A stretch of 64,000 bases of DNA, taken from the NCBI RefSeq assembly GCF_001422375.1, contig NZ_LMMU01000001.1, positions 1,982,178 to 2,046,177 of the forward strand, given 5' to 3'. Shown here piece by piece: positions 24,192 to 35,426 of the stretch; the first letter of the stretch is position 1, and the number at the start of each line of letters is the position of its first letter. This DNA comes from Methylobacterium sp. Leaf99 (GTDB lineage: Bacteria > Pseudomonadota > Alphaproteobacteria > Rhizobiales > Beijerinckiaceae). Both the position numbers and the translations under genes were made by a program. Under the pieces are notes generated by a model that saw nothing but the letters and a program-made list of their open reading frames with translations, made no database searches and was not told where the DNA came from.

Positions 24192-24518
24192 TCAGAGGGC
24201 CACGGCCCCATCGATCTCCTCGGCGAGGTCGACGGTCATCCCGGCCGTGAGCGCGGCCATACGCTCCGCCAGGGCGGCAGGGAAAGCCGTGACCTGTGAC
24301 GGGTTGCGGGTCATGTCCCGCGCCAGGAAGGTGAGGAACCCGTCGATCACGGGGTCCGTCTCCCGGTCCGCCCCGAGCAGGCTCACGTGGCCGCTGTCGT
24401 CGACGACGTAGGCGATTTCGCCGCCGTAACTCACGCCAAGGGCTTGGCGCACGGCCTTCGGAACCGTCGTCTGCCCCTTGGACGTGATCCGGCTCCGCTC
24501 GTGGACACGGGTCGCCAT
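24192..24518 (-). CDS. prlF: Type II antitoxin, PrlF/SohA family (AbrB-fold)
   Basis: The protein has 108 residues. The N-terminal swapped-hairpin AbrB/SpoVT DNA-binding domain is clear (RITSKGQTTVPKAVRQALGV, then GGEIAYVVDDSGHVSLL), and the C-terminal half (DPVIDGFLTFLARDMTRNP) is the PrlF toxin-binding part. PrlF neutralises YhaV and represses its own operon. A 30-bp perfect palindrome lies 13 bases upstream of the ATG (24518), which fits autoregulation. Confidence 0.88.
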   Translation of the reverse strand: MATRVHERSRITSKGQTTVPKAVRQALGVSYGGEIAYVVDDSGHVSLLGADRETDPVIDGFLTFLARDMTRNPSQVTAFPAALAERMAALTAGMTVDLAEEIDGAVAL

Positions 24519-24531
24519 GGCCTTCTCCCGA

Positions 24532-24561
24532 CGTAGGGTAAGGAATATTCCTTACCCTACG
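24532..24561. promoter_or_regulatory. 30-bp perfect palindrome, PrlF operator/promoter
   Basis: CGTAGGGTAAGGAAT (24532-24546) is followed with no spacer by its exact inverse ATTCCTTACCCTACG (24547-24561). It lies just upstream of prlF and is locally AT-rich at its centre, so promoter elements probably overlap it. It also lies 52 bases after the end of the neighbouring ABC fusion gene's 3' end and could fold as a hairpin there. Confidence 0.82.
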
Positions 24562-24612
24562 CAGGAAGGTCGGGCAACGGCGCGACCCCGGCGCCCCGAC
24601 GGAGACCGAACC

Positions 24613-27081
<2,469 letters not shown>

Positions 27082-27085
27082 GGCG

Positions 27086-27955
27086 TCAGACCTTGTTGAC
27101 GGCGCGGCGGCCGAACAGGCCGTCCGGCCGGAGCGCCAGGGCGAAAATGATCACCGAGAACACCACGAGCTGGGTGTAGGCGGAGCCCAGCGTCGCCGTG
27201 ACGGTGGCCTCCAGCAGCCCGTAGAGCAGGCCCGCCACCACGACCCCCGTGGCCGAGCCGATGCCGCCGAGGATCGCCACGGCGAAGGCCTTGATCCCGA
27301 ACAGGGCGCCCATCTCGGCCGAGACGGAGAACAGGGGCGCGATGAGCAGCCCCGCCACCCCGGCCAGCACCGCCGACAGGGCGAAGGCGCAGGCCACGGT
27401 GCGGCGCACGTCGATGCCCATGAGGCGGGCCGCGTCGGCGTTCTGGGCCACGGCCAGGAGCACCCGGCCGAGGTCGGTCCGGCGGAACACCGTGCGGATG
27501 ACGACGGCCACGGCGACGCCGATCACCGGGATCACGAGCTGGAGCGGGTAGATCCCGGCCCCGAAGACCTGCACGGGCGCCACCGCCAGGGGGGAGGGCA
27601 GGCTGCGCGGTTCCTTGCCGAAGGTGAACAGCAGGGTGTTGTCGAGGATGATGCCGCCCGCCACGGTGGCGAGGAGCCAGGCGTCCGAGCCGCGCTCGAC
27701 GAAGGGCCGGACCAGCAGGCGCTCCACCACCACGCCGAGGAGGGCGCAGCCGGCCAGCGCCAGGAGCACGGCGAGCCACATCGGCCAGCCGAGGGTGACG
27801 CCGAGCCAGTAGCCCAGGACGGCGCCCAGGGTCACGGCCGAGCCTTGGGCGAAGTTGACCGTGCCCGACACCGCGTAGGTGATGTGGAAGCCGAGCGCGA
27901 TCAGCCCGTACATGGCGCCGAGGCCGAGGCCGGTGACGAGGGTTGCGGTGAGCAT
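27086..27955 (-). CDS. HAAT ABC transporter permease, LivH type (second system)
   Basis: The protein has 289 residues with about eight hydrophobic helices. LivH marks: GLGAMYGLIALGFHITYAVS, GTVNFAQGSAVTLGAVLGYW, AQNADAARLMGIDVRRTVAC and AFAVAILGGIGSATGVVVAG. It lies between the binding-protein gene (10 bases) and the LivM-LivG-LivF fusion (4 bases), so the three genes form one leftward operon encoding a whole transporter. Confidence 0.9.
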   Translation of the reverse strand: MLTATLVTGLGLGAMYGLIALGFHITYAVSGTVNFAQGSAVTLGAVLGYWLGVTLGWPMWLAVLLALAGCALLGVVVERLLVRPFVERGSDAWLLATVAGGIILDNTLLFTFGKEPRSLPSPLAVAPVQVFGAGIYPLQLVIPVIGVAVAVVIRTVFRRTDLGRVLLAVAQNADAARLMGIDVRRTVACAFALSAVLAGVAGLLIAPLFSVSAEMGALFGIKAFAVAILGGIGSATGVVVAGLLYGLLEATVTATLGSAYTQLVVFSVIIFALALRPDGLFGRRAVNKV

Positions 27956-27965
27956 CCCGGAAACG

Positions 27966-29147
27966 TCAGTTCGCCACGGCGACGATCTCGCCGTTCTGGA
28001 AGCGGGTGAAGACGTAGTCCTTCGGCCCGAGGGCGTCGTGCCGGCCCGGCGCGAAGGGCGCGTCGTAGGTCTTGATCAGGCCCGGATAGGTGGCGACCTT
28101 GTAGAAGCCGTCGCGGACCTCCGGCCCCTTGGTGGAGCCGGCGGCCTTGATCGCCAGGGCGAGCAGGTGGGTCGCGTCGTAGGCGTTGGCGATGCCGACC
28201 GCCGGGGTCACGTCGGCCATGGATTTGATGGCGGGGTATTTCTTCTTGAGGGCGTCGAGGACGGCGAGGGCCTTCGGCGCGGTGTTGCCCGCGAAGGTGA
28301 AGGTCTGGATGAAGTGGACCTTGCCGGCGTTGGGGCCGGCGAGTTCGTCGAAGCGCCCGCCCGCCGGGCCCCAATGCGACACCACCGGCACGGTCCAGCC
28401 CATGCGGTCGAGGGACTTCACCACCTGGGCCGAGGGCCCGACATTGCCGACGAGGAACAGGGTGTCGGCCCCGGCCTCCTTCAGGCGGGTGAGCTGGGGC
28501 ACCATGTCGACGTCGGCGGCCTCGTACTTCTCGATGCCCGCGCTCGGCAGATCCGCCGCCTTGAGGGCGGCGACGAGGCCCTCCCGGTTCGACTCGCCCC
28601 AGGCGTTGTTGACGAGGATCAGGCCGGGCTTCCTGGCGCCGTGGGTCCTGACCGCGTAGGCGACCAGGGCCTCGTCCACGAGGGCGTCCACGGCCGAGAC
28701 CCGGAAGGCGTAATTGTCCGCCGCCCCGTTGCGGGTGATGCCGGTGCCGGCGGCCCAGGGGCCGAGGAACGGCACCTTCATCTGATTGGCGATGGGCACC
28801 ACAGCCATGGAGACGGGGGTGTCGAGGCCCCCCACCAGGGCGACGACGCCGACGCGCTGGATCAGTTCGCGGGCGGCGAGCACGCCCTTCGACGGGTTGG
28901 CCTCGTCGTCCCGCGCCACGAGTTCGAGGGGCCGGCCAAGGACGCCGCCGGCGGCGTTGATCTCGTCGATGGCAAGCCCGATGCCCCGCGAGATCGCCTC
29001 GCCGGATTTGGCCGACTGGCCGCTGAGCGCCGTGACGAGGCCGATGCGGATGGGGTCCTCGGCGAACGCCGCGGTGGAGACGCCGAGCAGCAGGGCCACG
29101 CCGAGGGCCGCGCGGCGGGTCGGGGACGGACGGGGGCGGATGGGCAT
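27966..29147 (-). CDS. HAAT ABC transporter periplasmic binding protein (second system)
   Basis: The protein has 393 residues from ATG 29147, with GGAG 9 bases upstream; the frame is open to 29285 but crosses the regulatory palindrome. Residues 1-28 form a signal peptide beginning with Arg-rich PIRPRPSPTRRAALGVALLL and cut after AFA. The remainder is a Peripla_BP_6 domain (IRIGLVTALSGQSAKSGEAI; INAAGGVLGRPLELVARDDE). First gene of the leftward transporter operon. The divergent SnoaL-like gene and the nearby GntR and GGT genes suggest an amino-acid or gamma-glutamyl-type ligand, which is inference. Confidence 0.87.
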   Translation of the reverse strand: MPIRPRPSPTRRAALGVALLLGVSTAAFAEDPIRIGLVTALSGQSAKSGEAISRGIGLAIDEINAAGGVLGRPLELVARDDEANPSKGVLAARELIQRVGVVALVGGLDTPVSMAVVPIANQMKVPFLGPWAAGTGITRNGAADNYAFRVSAVDALVDEALVAYAVRTHGARKPGLILVNNAWGESNREGLVAALKAADLPSAGIEKYEAADVDMVPQLTRLKEAGADTLFLVGNVGPSAQVVKSLDRMGWTVPVVSHWGPAGGRFDELAGPNAGKVHFIQTFTFAGNTAPKALAVLDALKKKYPAIKSMADVTPAVGIANAYDATHLLALAIKAAGSTKGPEVRDGFYKVATYPGLIKTYDAPFAPGRHDALGPKDYVFTRFQNGEIVAVAN

Positions 29148-29264
29148 GGGGCAGGTCTCCGGCGGAATTTTTGGAGTGTTTGCAACGCCTGTGCCATGGA
29201 TCAAATCGTTGGTATCGTTGAAGAAAGCTCCGGCCCTCCGGGGGCCGTGCCGCGAACTTCGCCA

Positions 29265-29291
29265 AAGTGCATACACTTTTTGCATGCACTT
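29265..29291. promoter_or_regulatory. Inverted repeat in divergent promoter, possible GntR operator
   Basis: AAGTGCAT (29265-29272), 11-base spacer, ATGCACTT (29284-29291) form perfect 8-bp arms between the transporter operon (start 29147) and the SnoaL-like gene (start 29339). The embedded GTGCATACAC and TGCATGCA are short palindromes of the kind bound by FCD-type GntR regulators, one of which is encoded 0.5 kb away. Confidence 0.55.
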
Positions 29292-29338
29292 CCGGCGGCG
29301 TGCGGCGAGAAGGGGCGGAACGCGCAGGAGATCGAGGG

Positions 29339-29773
29339 ATGACGGCAGGACCGAACGACCCGGACAGGCAGGGAGCGGACAGGACGGCGCGGGACGCCGC
29401 CCGCGTCACCGCCTATCTCGAAGCCTCCATGGTGCCGGACCCCGAGCGGGCGGCGACCTACATGGCGCCCGGCATCGCCATCGTGTTCACGGGCGGGCGC
29501 CGGTTCGGGCATCCCCGCGAGGTCACGGCCTTCAACGCCGGGCGCTACGCCTGGGTGAAGAAGCGGATGGAGCGCCTCGACGTGGTGCCGGGGGACGGAT
29601 TCACCACGGTCTACAGCCTCGGCACCCTCTACGGCGCCTGGCCCGACGGCACGCCGTTCGAGGGCAACCGCTACGTCGACCGCTTCACCGTGCGCGACGG
29701 CCTGATCGTCACCATGGAGGTGTGGAACGACAGCGCCGAGCGCCTCCTGACGGCGCGCGGGATCACCGCCTGA
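29339..29773 (+). CDS. SnoaL/NTF2-like small protein
   Basis: The protein has 144 residues from ATG 29339 with CAGGAG upstream; an ATG at 29267 lies in the operator. The pattern is that of the SnoaL-like NTF2 fold: an N-terminal helix (DAARVTAYLEASMVPDPERA), a conserved ATYMAPGIAIVFTGGRRF strand, and C-terminal strands (NRYVDRFTVRDGLIVTMEVW). Such proteins are small lyases, isomerases or binding proteins. Its stop is adjacent to the stop of the convergent GntR gene. Function is not assignable, but the shared promoter region ties it to the transporter. Confidence 0.68.
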   Translation: MTAGPNDPDRQGADRTARDAARVTAYLEASMVPDPERAATYMAPGIAIVFTGGRRFGHPREVTAFNAGRYAWVKKRMERLDVVPGDGFTTVYSLGTLYGAWPDGTPFEGNRYVDRFTVRDGLIVTMEVWNDSAERLLTARGITA

Positions 29774-30478
29774 TCAGACCGCGGCGTAGGGCGCCAGCCG
29801 GCGCAGGAGGTCGCCGTCGCGGGGCGGGGCGGCGACGATGTGCGCCCGCTCGGCCACGGCGTCGAGGTGGTGGTCCATGAGGGCGGTGGCCCGCGCCGCA
29901 TCGCCCGCCACGAGGGCCGCGATGAGGGCGCGGTGCTCGGCCACGGCGCATTCGGCCGAGTGGGGCCGGCTGTAGAGGGACAGGATGAGGGCGCAGCGGT
30001 AGCCGAGTTCGCCGACGTAGCGCTCCAGCACGGGGCTGCCGGTCATCTGCGCCAGCAGCAGGTGGAACTCCGTGGCGAGGCGGATGGAGCCCGGCTCGGT
30101 GCCGCGCCGGGCCGCCTCCTCGCGGTCGACATGGGCGTGCAGGGCGGCCTCCTGGTCGGGATCGAGGCGGCCGGCGAGGCGGGCGACGACGAGGCGTTCG
30201 AGGCCGATGCGGATGTCGAAGGTGTCGCGCGCCTCCTCCCAGCCCGGCGTCGCCACCACGGCGATGCGGTTGCGGCGCAGCTCCACCAGGCCCTCGCCGG
30301 CGAGCTGGCCCAGGGCCTGGCGCGCGATGGTGCGGCTGACGCCGAAGCGCTCGCCGAGGGCATCCTCGGGCAGGCGGTCGCCGGGGGCCACGGCCCGCTC
30401 GACGATGGCCCGCCGCAGGGCCCGGCAGATCGCCCCGACCCGGTCCTGACCGCCCTGCTGGGTCGTGTTGCCCGCCAT
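29774..30478 (-). CDS. GntR-family transcriptional regulator, FCD (FadR) subfamily
   Basis: The protein has 234 residues from ATG 30478, preceded by GGTGGAAAGG; an ATG at 30493 is a weaker alternative. The N-terminal winged helix (LRRAIVERAVAPGDRLPEDA, RFGVSRTIARQALGQLAGEG) is followed by an all-helical FCD effector domain with metal-binding His residues (LATEFHLLLAQM; AEHRALIAAL; DHHLDAV). It is divergent from the GGT-like gene (start 30593) and convergent with the SnoaL-like gene. It likely controls GGT and the second transporter in response to a carboxylated ligand. Confidence 0.88.
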   Translation of the reverse strand: MAGNTTQQGGQDRVGAICRALRRAIVERAVAPGDRLPEDALGERFGVSRTIARQALGQLAGEGLVELRRNRIAVVATPGWEEARDTFDIRIGLERLVVARLAGRLDPDQEAALHAHVDREEAARRGTEPGSIRLATEFHLLLAQMTGSPVLERYVGELGYRCALILSLYSRPHSAECAVAEHRALIAALVAGDAARATALMDHHLDAVAERAHIVAAPPRDGDLLRRLAPYAAV

Positions 30479-30592
30479 GGCCTTTCCACCCATCCTGTTT
30501 CCGTCCTCCCCTGTCCCGCCGGACCACGACACGCCCAAGCACGAGCGGGACCAGATCTCCCACCACCAAGCCCCCGAACAAGGACCGATGCC

Positions 30593-32170
30593 GTGAGAGA
30601 TTTCGCGAAGCCGGGGCGCTCGCCCGTCCACGCCGCCAACGGGGCGGTGGCGACCTCCCACCCCCTCGCGTCCCTGGTGGCCATGGAGACCCTGCGGGCC
30701 GGGGGCAACGCCGTCGACGCCGCCATCGCGGCCGTGGCCGTGCAGGGCGTGGTCGAGCCGGCCATGACCGGCCTCGGCGGCGACTGCTTCGTGCTGTACA
30801 CGCCGAAGGGTGCAAGCGCGCCCGTCGCCCTCAACGGCTCCGGCCGCAGCCCGGCCGCCGCCCACGATGCCTGGTACCTCGAACGCGGGCTGTCCATCGA
30901 GCCGACCTCGCCCCACGCCGTCACGGTGCCGGGCGCCGTGGCGGCCTGGGCGAGGCTGCTCGCCGATCACGGCACCCGGTCCCTGGCCGACCTGCTGCAG
31001 CCGGCGATTGCCTGCGCCGAGGACGGCTACGCCGTGCAGCCCCGCGTCGCCCTCGACTGGGCCCGCAACCGCGACAAGCTCCGGGCCGATCCGGCCTCGG
31101 CCGCCGCCTACCTCGTCGACGGCGAAGCGCCGAAGGTCGGCACCCTCATGCGCCACCCCAAGCTCGCCGCCACCCTGCGGCGCATCGCCGAGCACGGCCC
31201 GGCGGGGTTCTACGAGGGGCCCGTGGCCGAGGACATGGTCGGGCGCCTGCGGGCGCTGGGCGGCCTCCACACCCTGGCGGATTTCGCGGGCGCCGCCCCC
31301 GAATACGTCACCCCCATCACCACGCGCTACCGCGGCTACGACGTCTACGAGTGCCCCCCGAGCGGCCAGGGCCTCGCCGCCCTGATGATGCTCAACGTGC
31401 TGTCGCAGTACGATGTCGGCGCCCTGTCGGAGGCGGACCGGGTCCACCTCTTCGCCGAGGCGTGCAAGCAGGCCTACCACCACCGCGACGCCCTGTTCGC
31501 CGATCCCGGAATCGCCGCCGTGCCGGTGGAGCACCTGCTGTCGGAGGCGTGGCGGGCCGCGGCGCGGGGCGCCATCGACATGGGGCGGGCGCAAGCCCCG
31601 GTGCTGTGGCCGGAGGTCCGCCACACGGACACGGTCTACCTCTGCGTCGTCGACCGCGACGGCAACGCCATCTCGCTCATCAACTCGATCTTCCAGGGGT
31701 TCGGCAGCGGCATCACCGCGCCGGAGAGCGGCGTGCTCCTGCACAATCGCGGCTTCTCGTTCCGGGTCGAGCCCGGCCACCCCAACACCATCGGCCCGTC
31801 AAAACGCCCGCTGCACACCATCATCCCGGGCATGCTCATGCGCGACGGCGCCGTGGTGGCCCCGTTCGGCGTCATGGGCGGGCACTACCAGGCCATGGGC
31901 CACGTCGAACTGCTCACCGGCCTCATCGACCGCGGCCTCGACGTGCAGGAGGCCCTCGACGCCCCGCGCAGCTTCGCCTACGGCGGCGGCGTCGAACTCG
32001 AGGGCGGTTTCTCCCCGGGCCTCGCCGACGCCCTCGCGGCCCGCGGCCACATAACGATCCCGACCCCCCTGCCCATCGGCGGCGGCCAGATCATCTGGAT
32101 CGATCCCGCCACGGGAATCCGCGCCGCCGGGTCCGATCCGCGCAAGGATGGGTGCGCGTTGGGGTATTAG
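30593..32170 (+). CDS. Gamma-glutamyltransferase-like Ntn hydrolase, no signal peptide
   Basis: The protein has 525 residues from GTG 30593, with AAGGA 8 bases upstream; the ATG at 30588 is in another frame. It shows ATSHPLASLVAMETLRAGGN and GVVEPAMTGLGGDCFVLY, typical of GGT, and the self-processing Thr347 in TDTVYLCVVDRDGN, the N-terminus of the small subunit. GITAPESGVLLHNR and PLHTIIPGMLM complete the family. There is no signal peptide, so unlike classic periplasmic GGT it is probably cytoplasmic, acting on an imported gamma-glutamyl or related amide, or as a cephalosporin-acylase-like amidase. It is divergent from the GntR gene. Confidence 0.87.
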   Translation: MRDFAKPGRSPVHAANGAVATSHPLASLVAMETLRAGGNAVDAAIAAVAVQGVVEPAMTGLGGDCFVLYTPKGASAPVALNGSGRSPAAAHDAWYLERGLSIEPTSPHAVTVPGAVAAWARLLADHGTRSLADLLQPAIACAEDGYAVQPRVALDWARNRDKLRADPASAAAYLVDGEAPKVGTLMRHPKLAATLRRIAEHGPAGFYEGPVAEDMVGRLRALGGLHTLADFAGAAPEYVTPITTRYRGYDVYECPPSGQGLAALMMLNVLSQYDVGALSEADRVHLFAEACKQAYHHRDALFADPGIAAVPVEHLLSEAWRAAARGAIDMGRAQAPVLWPEVRHTDTVYLCVVDRDGNAISLINSIFQGFGSGITAPESGVLLHNRGFSFRVEPGHPNTIGPSKRPLHTIIPGMLMRDGAVVAPFGVMGGHYQAMGHVELLTGLIDRGLDVQEALDAPRSFAYGGGVELEGGFSPGLADALAARGHITIPTPLPIGGGQIIWIDPATGIRAAGSDPRKDGCALGY

Positions 32171-32262
32171 GGGTGGGGCGGCGGGGCGATGGCGTTCGGC
32201 AGAAGGTTTTTCGCGGAGGGCGTCCGATAAGGGGGGGCGCTCCTCGGGGGATGCATTTGCCC

Positions 32263-32291
32263 CTTAGCGGACCCGTTATAGGTCCACTAAG
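32263..32291. terminator. 11-bp hairpin at left edge of low-GC island
   Basis: CTTAGCGGACC (32263-32273), 7-base loop, GGTCCACTAAG (32281-32291), with one mismatched pair. It lies between the convergent GGT gene and the PIN gene, at the point where GC content falls. It can act as a terminator; a role as a recombination site is also possible. The rest of 32171-32433 holds no gene that I can support. Confidence 0.5.
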
Positions 32292-32390
32292 CGTCAGGCT
32301 GACTGATCGTCCGAGCAGTTAAAGCTGACCGTTAGGTTTCCGTCCGCATTCGGAAGAGAAATCATGATAGCTGTCATTCCAGAATAAGTA

Positions 32391-32407
32391 TTTCCAGCTG
32401 TTGGAAA
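32391..32407 (-). terminator. Weak hairpin downstream of PIN gene
   Basis: TTTCCA (32391-32396), loop GCTGT, TGGAAA (32402-32407), 27 bases past the PIN stop in the direction of transcription. There is only a short T-rich trail. Possible transcription end for the three-gene operon. Confidence 0.35.
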
Positions 32408-32433
32408 CAGGCTCCTGGCATTAACGGGCTTGC

Positions 32434-32931
32434 TCAGATCACCGACAAGCGAAGTTCGGGGATCGCAGGGACGAAGCGATCGGCCAGCCGCTGATCGCAA
32501 GTTACTAAAAGATAGTCTCGTTCGACCGCCTGGGCAACGATCCATAAGTCGTTCTCATCAACTTGCAGTGTTTTGCTCGATGCACGGTCCTGCCAGTCCT
32601 CAAGCCAGCGCGGCGCTCGGCGCGACATATCGAGGTAATGGTCGGCTAGGCGCGCCTTAACGTCGCCGTAGGCCTCCGCGGTGTGGCGACCAACCTCGGC
32701 GAGAGGATAGGTAGCTGCTTGAGTCAGAGTTCGGCGAATGTGCGAGATGTCCTGCCCAACGCGAGTAGCAGCCTCCATTCCGTAGTGCAGCTCGGCAAGC
32801 ACAACAACCGAGAGATAGACCAGATCGGCAGGATCGAAGGCTTGGGCACGGGCCTCGACGGCGGCGAAATTGGGGCGGCGGGGATCGAAAAGGACCGACA
32901 CGAAATTAGTGTCGAGCAGGATTTGCTCCAT
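32434..32931 (-). CDS. PIN-domain ribonuclease (VapC/FitB-like)
   Basis: The protein has 165 residues. The four acidic PIN residues are present: Asp7 (LLDTNF), Glu47 (VVLAELHYG), Asp128 (ENDLWIVAQA) and Asp146 (VTCDQRLADRF), so it should be an active Mg2+-dependent RNase like VapC or FitB toxins. The expected small antitoxin gene is absent; instead its ATG overlaps the stop of the DNA methylase gene by one base (TGATG), so translation is coupled to it. Lower GC than neighbours marks acquired DNA. It could be a toxin held in check by the methylase or HTH protein; this is a hypothesis. Confidence 0.85.
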   Translation of the reverse strand: MEQILLDTNFVSVLFDPRRPNFAAVEARAQAFDPADLVYLSVVVLAELHYGMEAATRVGQDISHIRRTLTQAATYPLAEVGRHTAEAYGDVKARLADHYLDMSRRAPRWLEDWQDRASSKTLQVDENDLWIVAQAVERDYLLVTCDQRLADRFVPAIPELRLSVI

Positions 32932-35426
32932 CAGCCAACGAACCTGGCGAGTGCGTCATTCTCCTCCGGCGGCGCTGGCTTAAACACGTCGAGCACCCAA
33001 GCCGCACGGTTGGCGCCATGGTCCTTGGTCAGCCATTCGAATAGTGGCGCGTATCCCTTGAGCTTAGCCGGAAGCCAGCCACCGAACCGATGCGTAACGG
33101 GACGCGCGCGTCCGTCGAAATAGGCAAGCAATTGATGCTCGAGCCGCGGCGGCAGGCCGTAGCCATTGAGCACGATGGCGTCGATCCAAACCAGTAGTTT
33201 GTTCAGGCGGTCGTCCCAGTCGTCTGGTTGGAGGATCGACCGCGCTCGTTCTTCGAGCAACGCCTGATAGTCACCGACTGCCTCGCGTAGCTTGGCGTTA
33301 TCAAGCTTGATAGGCAGCGGCAGGCTGACGAGCATGGCATTGGTGAAATCGTGGTCGGTCGAATGCTCAGTGACATAAGCGTTGGCGAGCGGGCCATTGA
33401 GAATCGCCGCAAGAATGGTCGCGTCGTAGCTGTTAGTCGGCCAGATGCCAGTGAACTGCTGCGAAGCCCATAGCCCGGCATAGTCGGCGGCGGCGGCTAG
33501 GCGCCAGGGGCCACGCGATGAGCGTTGGTTGTTGATGAGCACCTTGGGTTGATCCCATGGGCGGGCCAACGGACCTAGGCGATGGCTCAGCGTCGGGTCA
33601 GTGCTAAGCCACACTGGATTCGTCAGCTGGAACGGCGATAGACTATCAGAGGGTTTGTAGAATCCGCGCTCGCGTAGGGGGCCCGGCTCGCCAAGGACAC
33701 CGCTACGCTGGGATCGCCACTGCAGCCCACGATGGATGTTGGCGTGGTCACCTAATCGTGGCGCTTTCTCCAGATAAGACCAAACCGCATCCAGTGCTCC
33801 AATCCAGAGGTCGCCACTTGGTACAGGCCGAACCATATGCCGTTCGGACGTTACCGTACCTTCAGCTAAGAACCGTTCCCGGCCGGCGTCCTCGACTGTG
33901 CGCACGGTTAAGCGAATGGGCTTTTCCACGTCAGCCGGCCGGCGGTCAGTCGCAATGACCAGCGCGCAAGGATAGGTTGCCTTCTCGAAAATGCGGTCGG
34001 GGAGTGAGACAAGCTCAACCCGCCCATAAATAGCAGCGATCCGAGTACGGAGCTGGCTATATTGCTTTTGCTGCAGAACGCCCCGCGGCATTATGAAGCC
34101 GATTGCTTCAGGTGCCGTGTCGACCGCCGCGTGAAGCGCTACCATCCCTTTGGACGGCGAGACCGCGAACGCTTCAGGATAGGCGAGGCGCTCCTCGGCA
34201 GTAAAATCCTCGAACGGTGGGTTGCAGAGGATCACAGTCGCACTCTCGAGGAACTTCGCGAGGACACCGGCCTTGAACAGATCGGTTGAGCGGATGTGCC
34301 AGCCATTGGCATTGGGATAGTCGGCGAGGATCAGCGAAAGCGTCGCGACCTCGCTGGCGAACGCATCGAGCTCGGCGCCAGCCATGCGATCAACCAGATA
34401 TTGGTGACGTTTGTCCGCCGACCATTCGGGAGGCAGTTGTTCGCGCAACTCGCGCAGCGCTGCGACCAGGAAGATCCCTGCGCCGGCGAAAGGCTCGGCG
34501 ATGCGCACCGTCTCTGGATCGAAACGCGATAAGTCGACCCGTTCTAGGACATATTCAGCGACCGGACGTGGGGTACTATGCGTACCGAACAGCTTGCGCG
34601 TGTCGGCGGTTACGAGCGTGTTCTCATAGACGAAGGCGAGGCTGTCGGACGAGATGTTGCGCAGTGTAATCGATCGACGCAGCCGTGCCCAAGCGGCGGT
34701 GATGTCATCCAGTGCGACTGCGGCAACGTCGGTGCCAAAGAGACCTAGCCCATAATAGCCTTGGATGCCACTGAGTACGGCGGCGACATCGTCACATAAC
34801 CATCCAGTTGCGGCGGGATGCTCACGATCAATCAGAATTTTGGCAGATAGTAGCCGGAAAGTCAGTCTGAATGCCGCCTTCTCGCGTTCCTGGCTTGTGT
34901 CCGATTGTACAAGCAACGCTAGAACGTCGGTCATCACTCGGTGTAACTTATGCTGTACTTCACGCTCAATCGCGGGAAGCAGCCCCAAGTCGATGAAGTC
35001 TACTTGGACGGGCCCCCGTGGGACCCCGAGCGCCTTGGCGCGGTGGAGCGCTTGTGGAGTCCAACTATCTCGGTAGCGCGCGAACAGTGCGGCGAGTCCG
35101 CTGGTAGATACGCGCTCGAGCAAACGTGGCGCTCGACGGGCGCCTACGGCCCAAACGCCGACCTCGTCTTTATCGATTGAAAAGAAAATTGGAGCGCCCA
35201 GCGCTCGGTTGGCCATAACGGCGGCAGCGCTGTCGAGTTCGCCCTCGACGACGCCAAAGGCGGCCGAGCGGAAGGATTCGGGTGTCTGGGTGAACGCGGC
35301 GAGGGTCACGGTCCGCGTGTCGGCCGAAGCATTGAGCACATCAGCAAAACTATAGTCGCGGTGCATTGCCTCGGCCACGTAGCCAAGACCAAGCAGCTCG
35401 TGCTCGATCGAGACGAGCGGCGTCAT
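32931..35426 (-). CDS. N6-adenine DNA methylase (Eco57I/type IIG-like), 831 aa
   Basis: The order of motifs is that of gamma-class N6-adenine methyltransferases: motif X-like HSTPRPVAEYVL (283-294), motif I AEPFAGAGIFL (310-320) for AdoMet, motif II GAELDAFASEVATLSLIL (350-367), and catalytic NPPF (402-405). Residues 1-270 are a helical N-terminal region with no clear PD-(D/E)xK nuclease, and residues 550-831 resemble a target-recognition part (SLPDRIFEKATYPCALVI precedes it). It is longer than a simple methylase and has no hsdR/hsdS partner. It overlaps the HTH gene by ATGA and the PIN gene by one base. Low GC indicates horizontal transfer. Confidence 0.85.
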   Translation of the reverse strand: MTPLVSIEHELLGLGYVAEAMHRDYSFADVLNASADTRTVTLAAFTQTPESFRSAAFGVVEGELDSAAAVMANRALGAPIFFSIDKDEVGVWAVGARRAPRLLERVSTSGLAALFARYRDSWTPQALHRAKALGVPRGPVQVDFIDLGLLPAIEREVQHKLHRVMTDVLALLVQSDTSQEREKAAFRLTFRLLSAKILIDREHPAATGWLCDDVAAVLSGIQGYYGLGLFGTDVAAVALDDITAAWARLRRSITLRNISSDSLAFVYENTLVTADTRKLFGTHSTPRPVAEYVLERVDLSRFDPETVRIAEPFAGAGIFLVAALRELREQLPPEWSADKRHQYLVDRMAGAELDAFASEVATLSLILADYPNANGWHIRSTDLFKAGVLAKFLESATVILCNPPFEDFTAEERLAYPEAFAVSPSKGMVALHAAVDTAPEAIGFIMPRGVLQQKQYSQLRTRIAAIYGRVELVSLPDRIFEKATYPCALVIATDRRPADVEKPIRLTVRTVEDAGRERFLAEGTVTSERHMVRPVPSGDLWIGALDAVWSYLEKAPRLGDHANIHRGLQWRSQRSGVLGEPGPLRERGFYKPSDSLSPFQLTNPVWLSTDPTLSHRLGPLARPWDQPKVLINNQRSSRGPWRLAAAADYAGLWASQQFTGIWPTNSYDATILAAILNGPLANAYVTEHSTDHDFTNAMLVSLPLPIKLDNAKLREAVGDYQALLEERARSILQPDDWDDRLNKLLVWIDAIVLNGYGLPPRLEHQLLAYFDGRARPVTHRFGGWLPAKLKGYAPLFEWLTKDHGANRAAWVLDVFKPAPPEENDALARFVG

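Noticed and set aside
32294..32545. 83-aa minus-strand frame overlapping the PIN gene end
   Set aside because: It overlaps the PIN coding region in another frame and has no domain or start signal.
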